From: Musa acuminata AAA Group
Lineage: Eukaryota; Streptophyta; Magnoliopsida; Zingiberales; Musaceae
Assembly (NCBI RefSeq): GCF_036884655.1
Contig: NC_088354.1
Coordinates: forward strand, 16,525,501-16,589,500
DNA length: 64,000 nucleotides
Direction of reading: 5' to 3'
In this document: one piece after another, positions 47,981 through 58,725 of the stretch
Position numbering within the stretch: the stretch's first letter is position 1
Layout: every line of letters begins with the position of its first letter
The notes under the pieces: model-generated
Seen by the model: only the letters and a program-made list of their open reading frames with translations
What the model was told of the DNA's origin: nothing
The model's database searches: none
Program-made: the position numbers and the translations under genes

Positions 47981-49562
47981 CTACAAGAAGGGATTATTTT
48001 TAGGTACCCATTTTCTTTTGGGTGCCTTAAAAACTTGTTCATCATATTGCATAGAATTGATCATGGTTCCTTTAGGAACCCAAATTAGTTTGTTCAGACT
48101 AATTTTCTTGAATGGACATTTATAAGTTTTATGTCCATATTTGCAACAAAAGTTACAATTGCTTTGGTGCAGAACATGTAAGACAGGGCCTTTAATGAAA
48201 GTGGTTGGATTTTGGTGAGGACTTCTCACAAATCCGATTCCACTTCTTTTAGGAACGTGACCCTTATTTGTAAGGATCATGTTCAAATATTTGCTACCAA
48301 CCTCGAATTTCTTCAAGGTGTCCTTAAGTAGCAAGTTCTCCTTTTGGAGAGATTCTAGATCATGGCATTTTATACATGGAGCTAAACTATCATGATATTC
48401 AGTTTTTAATTTATCGATATCACAAGTGAGACTATCATTCTCCTTTTTTAGCAATTTATATTTTCTACTAATTGTCTTACATTCATCAAATAACTCATGG
48501 AAAGCATTTAATAATTCATGATAAGGTAAATCTGCATTAATTAAATCCGTTACCTCTTCTCCGATGGCCATTAGGGCGTAATGAGCAACTTGCTCGGTGT
48601 TGAACTCCTCTTCTTCGGACGCGCTTGAATCATCCCACGTTGCCTTGAGCGCCTTCTTCTTTGATGTTCTCTTTTTGGCTTGAGGACAATCGTTCTTGTA
48701 GTGTCCCGGTTTTTTGCATTCATAGCAAATCACTTGGTCCTTCTTTTGTTCGAATTTATTTTTTATATTATTTTTAAATTTATTCTTTCTTAAATATTTT
48801 TTAAATTTTTGAGTCAAAAGTGCAATGTCATTGTCACTGTCCTCGTCACTTGATGTTCCTTTCAAGTGGTCTTCTTGTGATTTGAGTGCCATATCCTTCT
48901 TGTTCTTTGGAAGGAGGTTCTCGAGCTCGTCATGAGCTTGACATGTCATTTCGTAGGTCATTAGAGACCCAATGAGTTCTTCAAGGGGGAATGTTTTAAG
49001 GTCTTTGGCCTCTTGAATGACCGTAACTTTTGGATCCCAACTTTTAGGGAGGGATCTTAAGATTTTAGTTACTAGTTCAAAGTTAGTAAAATCTTTACCA
49101 AGAGCTTTGAGTCCATTGATGACATCCGTAAACCGGGTGTACATGTCTCCGATGGACTCACTTGGTTTCATTCGGAAAAGTTCGTAAGAGTGCACAAGGA
49201 TGTTGATTTTGGACTCTTTCACTCGGCTAGTGCCTTCATGAGTGACCTCAAGAGTTCTCCAAATATCAAAAACCGAATCACAAATTGAAACACGATTAAA
49301 TTCATTTTTGAATTTAGTCTAGTGCACAAAACAAGGCATTTATAGCCTTTGCATTTAAAGCAAAAACCTTCTTCTCCGATTCATTCCATTCGCTCATCGG
49401 AAGAGAAGATTTTTGAAATCCGTTTTCAACAATAGTCCAAAGCTCGAAATCCATAGAAATGAGGAAGATCTTCATACGAGTCTTCCAATAAGTATAATCC
49501 GACCCATTAAACAAGGGTGGACGTGTGATAGAATGACCCTCATGTATGCCGGAGTAAGCCAT
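47981..49562 (-). pseudogene. Element B gag, frameshifted
   Basis: The ATG at 49562 opens MAYSGIHEGHSITRPP, with YTYWKTRMKIF. Near 49308-49315 a seven-base insertion (TAAATTC in sense) breaks the frame after FCALD. The frame reopens to give 413 codons from 49222 with zinc knuckle CYECKKPGHYKNDCP and a second Cys/His group CNFCCKYGHKTYKCP. A TAG at 47981 separates it from the protease in the same frame, so gag and pol were probably one polyprotein. Confidence 0.87.
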
Positions 49563-49611
49563 CTCTCTTGGGTATCAAACCAAATATGAGAGTGAGCCTC
49601 GCTCTGATAAT

Positions 49612-50774
49612 AAATGCATTACTCCCATTTGGGGTCCTTGCAACTCCTCATCGTCACTGTTGGATTCTGAACTACTCGAACTAAGAGCGACAGCCTTGCC
49701 CTTGTCCGATCAGGGGGGATGGATGGAAGCTGTTAAAGCATTGAGTGCCTATTTTTGTGGGCACTCCCTTACCATGTGCGGCCCTCCGCACAAGAAGCAT
49801 CCGCTAGGTTTCGGGGCCTTTCCTTTCAGGCTTGGCCCTTTGTAGGAACTCTTCTTCCTTTGTTTGCCCCGAGCTCCTTCGCTCAAGAATATTTTGGAGG
49901 GTGATTGCCTAAAGATTGTTTTCTTTTTCCCGGGTTTTCAGAGGAAACAAAGTCGGTGAGCCTTTCTGCGGTAGCAATTGCCCCGATCACATCAGTGACA
50001 TTCTTTCGATCTAGTTCTTATTGAGCCCATGGCTTCAAGCCATCGAGAAAGCTGAACAACTTATCCATCTCGGACATGTCTTGTATATCTAGTATTAGTA
50101 TAGAAAATTGCTTCATATAATCTCGAATGGAAATATTTTGGTAGAGTTTTCTTAACTTCCTTCTTGCGACAAACTCTGTGCTCTCTAGTAGGAACTGAGT
50201 TCTCAACTCCCGCTTCAAGTCCTCCCATGTGTCAACTCGACACCAACCTTCTTGGATCTCCTCCCAACGGGTTTGCCATCAAAGTTTTGTATCTCCGTTC
50301 AAATACATGGTTGCTATAGAAAGTTTGGGTTCTTCAGAAGCAGGCCTCGTAGCTCAAAAGTATTGTTCTATGTCAAATAAGAAATTCTCGAGCTCTTTGG
50401 CATCTCTGGCTCCTCCATAACCATGAGGCTCGGGTGCCCTCAAGTTTTGTGGCGACGCAATGCGGGGTGTTGCTTCCTCCCGCATTTAGGGCTCTTGTGA
50501 GCATGGTCACCCTTGAAGTGAGTTCCGCTACAACTTCCTGCAGGTGTTGCACAGAGTCTTTGGTGTCATCTGATAATCGGTCTACTAGGGCCTTAACATT
50601 GTCAATCCTGGACTCTACTTCTTCTTGTGAGCTCTCTACCCCAACAAGCCTTCGTTGGCCATGGTAGAATTTCTCCAAGCTCGCTTCAAGAACATCCAAA
50701 CGGGTTTTCGCCGTTATGAGTCTCTCTTTGTGACTCTTTTTACCCATTGGCGCTCCAGATTGCACTTCCTCCAC
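49612..50774 (-). pseudogene. Element F gag with zinc knuckle, broken
   Basis: The minus-strand ATG at 50774 opens 133 codons with a heptad-like region (ESRIDNVKALVDRLSDD). After a frame break the Retrotrans_gag core is seen at 50018-50218 (FLLESTEFVARRKLRKL, IRDYMKQFSILILDI). Next come a Lys-rich stretch and a CCHC knuckle, CFLCGGPHMVRECP, near 49760-49800. The sequence then ends at GPQMGVM beside the junction with element B. In related chromoviruses protease and RT would follow; they are gone. Confidence 0.8.
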
Positions 50775-50985
50775 TCGCGGAGAGTAGCTAAATTCTCACT
50801 CATCATGTTCGCTATCGCGCTCCTCTTGAGTGGCTCCAGCAGCATGAGAGCGAGTGTGCACTTGCAGCCCACCTACGATTGCTTGGGGTAAGGGTCCGGC
50901 TTGCCCCGTCTTGCTTGATTCGCTACGATGCTTTGCCATGGCGAAGTTACAAAGTTCCTTCGCTGCTCGCTCGAAGTGCTTGCCC

Positions 50986-50997
50986 GCTCTGATACCA
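50986..50997 (-). promoter_or_regulatory. Element F primer-binding site
   Basis: GCTCTGATACCA on the plus strand (TGGTATCAGAGC in sense) lies three bases from the 5' LTR and matches the initiator-Met tRNA 3' end. Confidence 0.8.
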
Positions 50998-51000
50998 CAA

Positions 51001-51729
51001 TGTCACAGACTTAGCTGGAATTGCCTAAGTCGTGAGGCACCATTGCAGTAAAGACACGAACTTAGCTTGCGTTGCCTAAGTCGCGCTTCACCCTTGCGAT
51101 TTGCATCCGCAAAAATTGGCCAACTTGCAATCTCTCACAGGTCCCAAAGGACATGTAAAAGAGAAAGTTGATTAGTTCGAAGAACAAGCGACGGACAAGT
51201 CTCGACGTCTCACAAAAAGGGGAAGCTTTACAAGAAATTCAGTGAGCACCTTGCATGCATAAGAGAAAAGAGGGAGTGGAGGAAAACAAGGGCTTTAGAG
51301 GGTTGAACGAACAGCTGTAAGTCCACAAACAACTGCTTACTAGGTGCTAGGCGCGACAACAAGTTCCTGTCAAGGTAACGTGCGAACTTGCGAAAAGTTA
51401 TTCAACGCCTAACACTATACCAAAGCCCTATCCCCCATGGTGCCACCCGGGATGGTTCCAGGGTGTTGAGATGGTTGACGTTTCGCGTGCAGCAGCGGGC
51501 TGCAGAAAACAGCCTATGACACGCGAAAACAGAGCTATTTTAGGGCTATTTTGCTCGGTTCGGTAAGCAGTCACACTAAGAGCTGCAACTTATTCGAACT
51601 TACATTTTTACAAGCAAAAGGAGTTAAAACCAAGACAAACATGTTGCCAAGCAGCTGTACATGTAGATGAGAGTGACAAATGGTTCGTTGAACGGAGTTG
51701 TTGCGGGTGCGTGACGACCGTTCGTGATA
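51001..51729 (-). repeat. Element F 5' LTR
   Basis: About 729 bp, starting TGTCACAGACTTAG on the plus strand and ending CGTGATA. Pairs with 32909-33671. The two copies differ by many single-base changes, so F is older than A. Confidence 0.85.
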
Positions 51730-53348
51730 ATTTGCTAAAGAGAAAAATTATCTAAATTGTTCTTTTGATTACAACTTGAAAGTTTTCTATGAATCAAGAT
51801 TTTTTTCTTTCGCTAAAGAAGAGATTCATCCAAACAAATCTTGATTCTTTTATTTAATTAAAATTTATTATGAATCAAGATTTTTCATTAATTGTCCTTT
51901 TACAATTCCTCTTAGTATTTACTTAAGAGGAGATTTTCTATATGAATCTTGAGAATTCTTATGCATGAATCGAGATTATTTATTATTTGTTCTTCTACAA
52001 TTCTTTTGTTGGTTACTAAAAAGAATATCTTTTTCAAAATTCATGACTTAAAATTTCTTTTGAAGATCTTTTACTATTTAATCTCCTAAGATTTTCTTCT
52101 GATTATTTAAAAGAAGATTTTTTAAAATGAATAATGTCTTTTGGTATTCACATGATCTCATCTTTCATGATATGATTTTTTTTTGTATAATTCCTTGTAT
52201 TCATGAACTATATCTCATCACTAAATTTTCTTGATATCTTCCATGTGATGACTTGAATATTTACACATTTGAGCTATTTCCCTCTTTTGGCCTATGATAA
52301 AGAGGGAGAAAGAATTGCTAGTGTGCACATCTCATGAAAAGCATATTGCTGGCTTGCACATTGTAAAGAAAAGCAAAAAGTTGTTGTCTCAAGAGAAGCA
52401 AAAACTTTGCTAAACTTCACATCTTAAAAAGTAAAATAGCTAGCTTGTATATTCTAAAATGATGAAAAATTCACTAGCTTGCATGTTCTAATATGATTTG
52501 CTAGCTTGAATGATAAACTCAGATATGTTAATCTCCTAAATGCATTAATTCTTCTTATATATTTTTCAGATCATGATCTTGATTTCTCGATTTTTAGACT
52601 TGAATTTTCTTTTTGAATCAGGATCATTTCCTATCATTCCTTCTATATACAAAATAAGAGATTTGTCAAAAATCATGACTTGATCTTTCATTTTTTATGA
52701 TTAGAATATTGATATAAATTTATCTTTGTTATTTATCTTTGTCATGCTTTGAAAATTATTGTAAAGGGAAAAGAATTACAAAATTATTTTCTTCCCTTCT
52801 TTTTGACAATGACAAAGGAGAAGATAAATTTGTTGGCTTGCATATTTCAAAGATAGAAAAACTTGCTTGCTTGCATATCTAAAGAGAAGCAAAAATTATA
52901 AACTTACACATCGCAAAGAGAGGCAAAACTTATTAGTTTGCTCATCTCAAAAGAGAAGCAAGAAATGCTATCTAGCAATCTCAAGAGAAGCAAAAGTGCT
53001 ATCTTGCCTATCTCAAGAAGCAAAAAATTACACTTCTTAAAAGAGAAGAACGAAAATTACTAGCTTGTATGATGATAAAACTTGAGATTATGTTTATAAT
53101 ACAATAATTTGAAATTATATATCAAAAGCTTCTTCTTTTTGTTGATGACAAAGGGGGAGAAGGTATAATGATGATTATGCATGGAATGATGTATTAAAAT
53201 TTGAATTATGCATGATTTTATGATGATATATTGCTTGCATTCTTAATTTATATCTAAATTTAAATTTCTATCAATATGACATATTGATAGAGGGAGTTAA
53301 GATTAACTCTGTCATCAATTGGTTGTCATCATAAAAAAAAGGGGAGAT
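51730..53348 (+). other. Element C interior, right of the gypsy insertion, with purine tracts
   Basis: AT-rich, non-coding, with CTAGCTTG and AGAAGCAAAA words that mirror the opposite strand of D and E. Purine tracts: GACAAAGGAGAAG at 52812-52824, GACAAAGGGGGAGAAG at 53147-53162, GATAGAGGGAGTT at 53286-53298, and AAAAAAAAGGGGAGAT at 53333-53348 directly before the LTR. Confidence 0.7.
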
Positions 53349-54565
53349 TGTTGAATCTCGGATTTTGATGATGAAACCAATTGTTGTATTTATGACCTTA
53401 TCTACGCTTTGAGTGGCACAGGAAGCTTCGATCAGGGAGAGACAATTAAAGTAGGAAGAATCATATTGGGTTAGAGTGGAACATGTCAGAAGATTGGACG
53501 TCGAGCCGGATGATCGGTCAACGCATTGGCAGAAAGCTTCGGGCCATGGGTTCAGGCATTGGGCCAAGAAAAGCGAAAATTACGCTAAGGAAATCGGAGT
53601 TGTGGAGGTCAACTGACCGATTGGGCAATAGGCCGTAAGAGAGGACGATGCGCCAAAGATTCGGATGAAGCGCCGATGATCCAATGACATGTAGGATAAT
53701 ATTTGATTTAGCTTTGTAATAATTGTCTCGATCGAAGTAGGTTTTAGGTGTAATTGGGTTGGAATTGGGCCAATTCAATTAGGGGCCAATTAGACCCAAG
53801 TTTGGGCTGTGTTGGGCTAAGTGAAAGGCCCAAACAGTGACCCAACAGGTGGAACCGTCAGTGGCATAGTCTCCGAGACTGTGTCAGGCGATGGTACCAC
53901 ACTCAATTTCTGAGAGACTATCAGGCAGTGGTACCACCAGAGTAGGAGGTGGTACCGCCCAATGGTAGGGTGTCAAGCGGTGGTACCGCCCAGCAAAAGC
54001 GATGGTACCGTCAGGACCCAGAAAACCCGAGATGAGACACATTTAGGCTCCAAGTTTGAATCTACTTGAGGCCTATAAATATCCCTCTTATCCCTGGTTA
54101 ACATACACAAGCACAGAGAGCTTAAAAATGGGAAAACGCTATAGTAATCACTTAAGAGATCCCCTCCTCTAGTTCTAAGTTTAGAATTCTGTTTAAGAAG
54201 GAGTGAGTACTTGTAAAAGGTTGTCTCCTAAACTTATGAAAATGAGAAGAGGAGTGTAAAAGGATAGTTGATATTCGCTCATTGAAGGAAGATCAGTAGT
54301 GGAAGCCGGTGGCCTCGAATGAAGAGGAATCAGGGGTGGATGTCAGTCACGACGACTAAACCATTATAAAAATCTGGTTTGCATTTCTATTTTGCTCTTT
54401 ACTTAAATTGCAAACTGAATTATTACTCTCACTACCTTACGAATACGCTTTCAAGTTAACATCTTTCCGAAATGAGTTTCATCATACTAAGATTTTTGAC
54501 TTTGACGTGATTTTTATCCGCTGCACTAATTTACCCCCCCTCTTAGTGCCGACTCGATCCTAACA
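53349..54565 (+). repeat. Element C 3' LTR
   Basis: 1217 bp, starting TGTTGAATCTCGGATTTTG and ending ACTCGATCCTAACA. It holds a hairpin block (53870-54020), TATA box CCTATAAATA near 54072, and the terminal GCACTAA ... TTAGTGC stem-loop with seven C. It is the uninterrupted reference for the split 5' LTR. Confidence 0.9.
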
Positions 54566-56483
54566 ACTTGCCCTTTATAACTCTCTTCATGTTAAAATAC
54601 CATTTCAAACAGCTTTAGATTTTAAAGTTACATTTGAGATCATTATTTCTGGAATACTAATATGGCAACATAGGACCAGAAAAATATTAAGATGAATTGA
54701 TCTCCAACTTTCAAAAATTTTCATAAACCATCTCTATCTTTTTAACTCTAGCTTTATCAAAGTCATATCCGCATCCACCCGGTTTCGCCTCTCTTTCTCT
54801 CGACTCATCAAATCTATCACTACCTCAATGGGCCTTATTGGACTTGCCTCTGCCCACCTCACCCTCACATAAGAAAGAAGGGGGCATAGAGGGAATGGTG
54901 GCTTCCATGCTCCATCCTTCCATTGTAAGAGCCACGAGCGAGTATGATAAGAGCAAGACGTGCAAGGGAGGGGCCAACAAGCTCCACAAAAGTGATGGTG
55001 CCACTCGCGCCCCCTTCTTCCTAGCGTGAGGGTCATGGATGATGACGCTAACTGTCTGTACAATAAGTGAGGATGACGAGGGTGAGGTGTTGAGTCTAAT
55101 GAAAGCCGAGGAAGAAGATAGAGATAGTGACAGGTTCAACGGGGCAAAGGGGAGGGGAGGTTATGATGGTACAAGGTGGAGATAGAGACAAATTCGACAA
55201 GGGCCAAAGATGGAGGGGGTGGTAGAGGCAAATTCGACGGGGCTAAAGGCGGAGGGGATGATAGGTCTAGTAGGATAGAGAGGAGGGGAGGTTATGAAGA
55301 CACAGGATGGAGGTGAAGATATATTCAACAAGAGCTAAGAGTAAAATGTTCATTTGTAAGAAAAGATATTTTATAAAAAAAATTTTAAGTTGGAATATGG
55401 AAATTTTTTAGAATAATAACTCTTTTTATTAATTCGCCCGTCTATGCAATCACTTTATAGTCTGACATAGGATTTAAGGACAATTTCTCCTGTCAGCAGG
55501 ACTAGTAGGGACTTACTACTGTGTTATAGCTGTGTAAGTGCTCGTCATTTTTCCTACACATTTGTTCTTTTCTCTGGGCAATACTGTTGCTGTGGAAAGA
55601 CATGGAGTTATATTACACACTTAGAGATGAATCATTGATGAGTGTAGACAGCTTTGGTGTCCAACAATTGACAGGTTCAATAACAGGCTAAACAATGTTC
55701 AAGCAATTTGGCTGGTAGTCCAAGCTGTCCCAGCTCAATCGATAGCCTCCTTTCACTTCTATTGTATACCTTGACAAGGTCTTTAATTTCCCTCAAAGAA
55801 AAGGAATCACATTGTTTGTAGTAAACAAGTGGGTAATACATGCATGGCTTGTTTTGGCTCGATCGTAGGATACAATTCCAGCTAAAGAATGAGCTACAAA
55901 ACAAGAGAAGCGGATAGAACCGATGAGAAAGCCCGCACGGCACGAATCCAAGCGCTCCAATCCTGTGGCAAATCCAAGGACCAGGCGGCGCCATCGACGC
56001 CACAACCGACGCCACCGTATCTCCTCTCTCTCCTTCCTCTGTCACTCTCACCAACTTCTTACGGCATCACACAACACTTGTCTTCGTTGCTGCCACAGTT
56101 GTCTATCCCAAACTGGTTAGTTCCTTGTGCCGGCCCTATGCATTGGGCGTTAGGATGCAAGCTCTCATTCAGCAAACAAACAAGCTATCGAAGAGGAACA
56201 GAGCTCCTTTTTAAACAAGCAAAATGGCTTCTTTGAACTCTTTTGATTGGTAGGAATCGGGAGTCCAAATGCCTCCAAACGCTTTAGGTTAGCAGCCGGG
56301 TGTTACCGTCAAATTCCCTTCCTGCAATGATACACGGATATCCTTGATCGATATCCTTAAATCACCCTCCTTACCTGCCTGCTATTAGTCATCAGCTAAG
56401 GTGGAGTTCCCATGAGAAGAACCCCACGCTTAGTCTGAGATCAGTTCCCTTGTTGAGGGTCTGTGGTCGGCTGAGTTAATAAG
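54566..56483. other. Intergenic DNA and presumed promoter upstream of the GRAS gene
   Basis: No convincing coding sequence. Degenerate purine-rich repeats (GGGGCAAAGG, GGAGGGGAGGTTATGA, ACAAATTCGAC words) lie at about 55130-55330 and give spurious frames. A GC-rich palindrome-like stretch occurs near 55984. The GRAS leader probably lies in the last few hundred bases; no TATA box could be assigned with confidence. Confidence 0.5.
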
Positions 56484-58725
56484 ATGATGATCAACAATAG
56501 ATGTGGAAGCTTGGGGAGCTTGAAAAGTGACAACGCCTCGAGCTCAAAGCAAGGACCGCCTTCTCCTACGACCTCGGCGGAGGAGTCCAATGTGCTCACC
56601 GCCTCCATGACAGAGGAAAAAGACCAGTCCACCTTGAAAGGGCTAAAACTCGATGCCGACATTGATGTGGAGGTGCAGTCGCCTGATCGTGCGCTTCTGG
56701 AGTCGTTGTTCGCCGACCAAGTCGATTTCGGCACCGACTTCATGATCTCCTCCCCCAGGAGGGATTTGATGGCTTGCTCTCCCAGGAGGGATTTCATGGC
56801 TTGCTCTCCCATGAGGGACTGCACGAGGATTTCTTCTCCAAAGAGAGACTACATGGTTTCTTCTCCAAAGAGGGAATACATGGTGTCATCACCTAAGAGG
56901 GAGAATATGGTCTCATCACCTAAGAGGGTTGGACTCAGTCCTACCCACAGTCACCACAACAGCTTCACCTACGTGCGTGGGATGCATGGGTCGCCTGGAC
57001 TCATCCAACCTTCGTATTATTCGTCGAACCTTTGCAAAGGGAAGTCACAAAGCCCACTGCACAAAGTCTGCAACAGCTCTTCTTCTCTTTATGCTTCGTG
57101 TTCTTCCTCCACAGAGTTGCTTCACGGGGAAAGCCTAGCCCTGCCAGCCGTCGATGCTTTCTACTGGGACTACAGTAGAGATGGGTACGAGGTGTGCGCT
57201 ATGGGAGCCGAGTTCTCTTCTGAAGCTTTGGCGGCGCCTCCCATGGCGTCGCTGCCGTCATTATTAGATTGCTTCGTGATGGAGTCGAGATACGGCAACT
57301 CAGCGAATGATATGATGGCAGCAGGGGTTCAGTTCAGTGGAGAGGATGATAGATACCAACAGGTCGGGGGTGGGGGAGCTGTGCAACATCAAGAACATGG
57401 ATTTCTATGCGCAGTGGGCCCTAATGCCACTAGTAGTACTACCACTGCTACCAATACTACTAAAGTTGAAGCTTCGTATCATGGCTTAGTGGGTGGTTCC
57501 TCTGCTGTCGTACCTACAGAACTCGAGCAGGTGAGCGCTCCCCTCACTCCCTTGTCCGGTGTACGACTAATTAGATACATATACGTCTCACTACAGATGA
57601 CTTCTCTCATGTATGCAGGAGCAAGACAGTGGACTCCAACTGGTCCACCTCCTCTTGGCTTGTGCAGAGGCCACCTCCAAGGACGACCTTGTCGCCGCCC
57701 GTCGCTACCTCCACAACCTCAATCACGTTGTCTCCCCCTTCGGTGACTCCATGCAACGCGTAGCCTCATGCTTCACTGACGCCCTCTCTGCACGCCTTTC
57801 ACCCTCCACCTCCTCCTCGCGTAAGTATGCTCGCTTTCCCCCTCCCGCTCCTGACGTCCTCAAGATCTACCAGATCATATACCAGGCTTGCCCCTACATC
57901 AAGTTCGCCCACTTCACCGCCAACCAGGCCATCTTCGAGGCCTTCGAGTCCGAGGATTGCGTCCATGTCATCGACCTAGACATCCTGCAGGGCTACCAGT
58001 GGCCTGCATTCCTGCAAGCCCTCGCCGCTCGCCCCGGTGGTGCTCCCGCCCTCCGTATAACAGGCGTTGGCCATCCGGCTGATTCAGTCCGCGAGACCGG
58101 TCGCCATCTCGCCGAGCTTGCTCACTCCCTCCGTGTGCCCTTCGAGTTCCACGCTGCCACCGTTGAGCGGCTAGAAGACCTCCGTCCCAGCATGCTCCAC
58201 CGCCGTGTAGGCGAAGCTCTGGCAGTCAACTCCGTCAACCGCCTGCATCGCGTTCCCGGTGCTCATCTCGGCCCACTTCTCGCCATGATACGTGACCAAG
58301 CCCCAAAAATCTTCACTCTCGTTGAGCAGGAAGCCAGTCACAATGGACCATACTTCCTGGGGAGGTTCTTAGAGGCGCTACACTACTATTCAGCAATATT
58401 CGACTCACTGGACGCGACATTTCCGTCGGACTCGGCGGCCAGGGCGAAGGTAGAGCAGTTCTTACTGGCACCGGAGATAAGGAACATTGTGGCCTGTGAG
58501 GGCAGCGAGAGGGTGGCACGGCATGAGAGGTTGGAGAGATGGAGGAGGGTGATGGAGGGGAGGGGGTTCGAAGGGGTAGCTCTGAGTGCCAACGCCGTAA
58601 ACCAGAGCAAGATTTTGCTGGGTCTGTATCCTTGTGATGGATATAGGCTGACAGAGGACAAAGGCTGCTTGTTGTTGGGATGGCAGGACAGACCGATCAT
58701 AGCTGCTTCTGCATGGAGGTGTTGA
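56484..58725 (+). CDS. RAM1: GRAS transcription regulator, RAM1-like, two exons (56484-57530, 57619-58725)
   Basis: The ATG at 56484 is the first after an in-frame TGA at 56472. An 88-bp GT-AG intron (57531-57618) splits the gene in phase; the joined protein has 717 residues. The N-terminus [15 protein letters not shown] and the stretch [19 protein letters not shown] fit the RAM1 group as I recall it. Residues about 89-153 are seven Ser-Pro-Lys/Arg repeats. The GRAS domain begins about residue 356 ([11 protein letters not shown], leucine-rich region I), with [14 protein letters not shown] at 464-477 (VHIID motif), [17 protein letters not shown], a PFYRE-like region, and a SAW end closing [18 protein letters not shown]1 is a nuclear GRAS regulator needed for arbuscule development in mycorrhizal plants, acting with DELLA and CCaMK-CYCLOPS. 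A closely related GRAS group cannot be excluded. The gene looks intact. Confidence 0.85.
56748..56940 (+). repeat. In-frame 27-bp repeats encoding Ser-Pro-Lys/Arg units in the GRAS protein
   Basis: Seven units of about nine residues ([63 protein letters not shown]). The 27-bp DNA units are most alike in the last four, so they probably spread by tandem duplication. Each unit offers a proline-directed phosphorylation site followed by basic residues. Confidence 0.9.

Larger units (their letters stand above)
41149..49610 (-). mobile_element. Element B: Sirevirus-like copia element with gag and pol, 5' LTR lost
   Basis: 3' LTR 41149-44594 (interrupted by G), purine tract 44595 onward, non-coding 3' region to 45530, pol and gag 45531-49562, a remnant of the primer site at about 49600 (GCTCTGATA), then an abrupt junction to F gag near 49610. 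The 5' LTR is absent. It is the only element here with protease, integrase, RT and RNase H sequence. It inserted in the 5' LTR of A (left flank GCGAG). Confidence 0.85.
32909..51729 (-). mobile_element. Element F: chromodomain Ty3/gypsy retrotransposon, interrupted and internally deleted
   Basis: 3' LTR 32909-33671, purine tract 33672-33684 (GAGTGGGGCAAAA in sense), integrase end plus chromodomain to 34056, gag 49612-50774, primer site 50986-50997, 5' LTR 51001-51729. Copia elements A, B and G occupy the middle. Protease, reverse transcriptase, RNase H and the integrase core are all missing. The chromodomain makes it a chromovirus; Galadriel-like (as in banana) is a guess. Only ATTT is shared at the two flanks, so the target duplication is unclear. 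It inserted into the interior of C. Confidence 0.82.
15332..54565 (+). mobile_element. Element C: Sirevirus-like Ty1/copia retrotransposon, the outermost host of the nest
   Basis: Pieces of C are 5' LTR 15332-15910, 22711-22802 and 30623-31140, primer site 31143-31154, gag remnant 31191-32130, interior to 32908 and from 51730, purine tract 53333-53348, and 3' LTR 53349-54565. Elements D, E and F occupy the gaps. The rejoined 5' LTR (about 1.19 kb) is collinear with the 1.22 kb 3' LTR, which is the main evidence that the pieces belong together. No integrase or reverse transcriptase is seen in the C pieces. The 5-bp flanks (TTGGA at left, ACTTG at right) do not match, so old age or recombination between copies is possible. 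Confidence 0.75.

Noticed and set aside
50655..51051. Plus-strand ORFs over the gypsy gag and LTR
   Set aside because: Shadows opposite the minus-strand gag; the gag core and zinc knuckle fix the coding strand.
54734..55139. Ser/Leu-rich minus-strand ORFs downstream of element C
   Set aside because: Low-complexity purine/pyrimidine DNA; no start context, domain or splice support.
55677..56054. 125-codon minus-strand ORF upstream of the GRAS gene
   Set aside because: No domain recognised and it overlaps likely promoter/leader DNA; possible but unsupported.
56441..56824. 127-codon ORF antisense to the GRAS N-terminus
   Set aside because: Mirror of the Ser-Pro-Lys-Arg repeat array, which belongs to an intact plus-strand gene.
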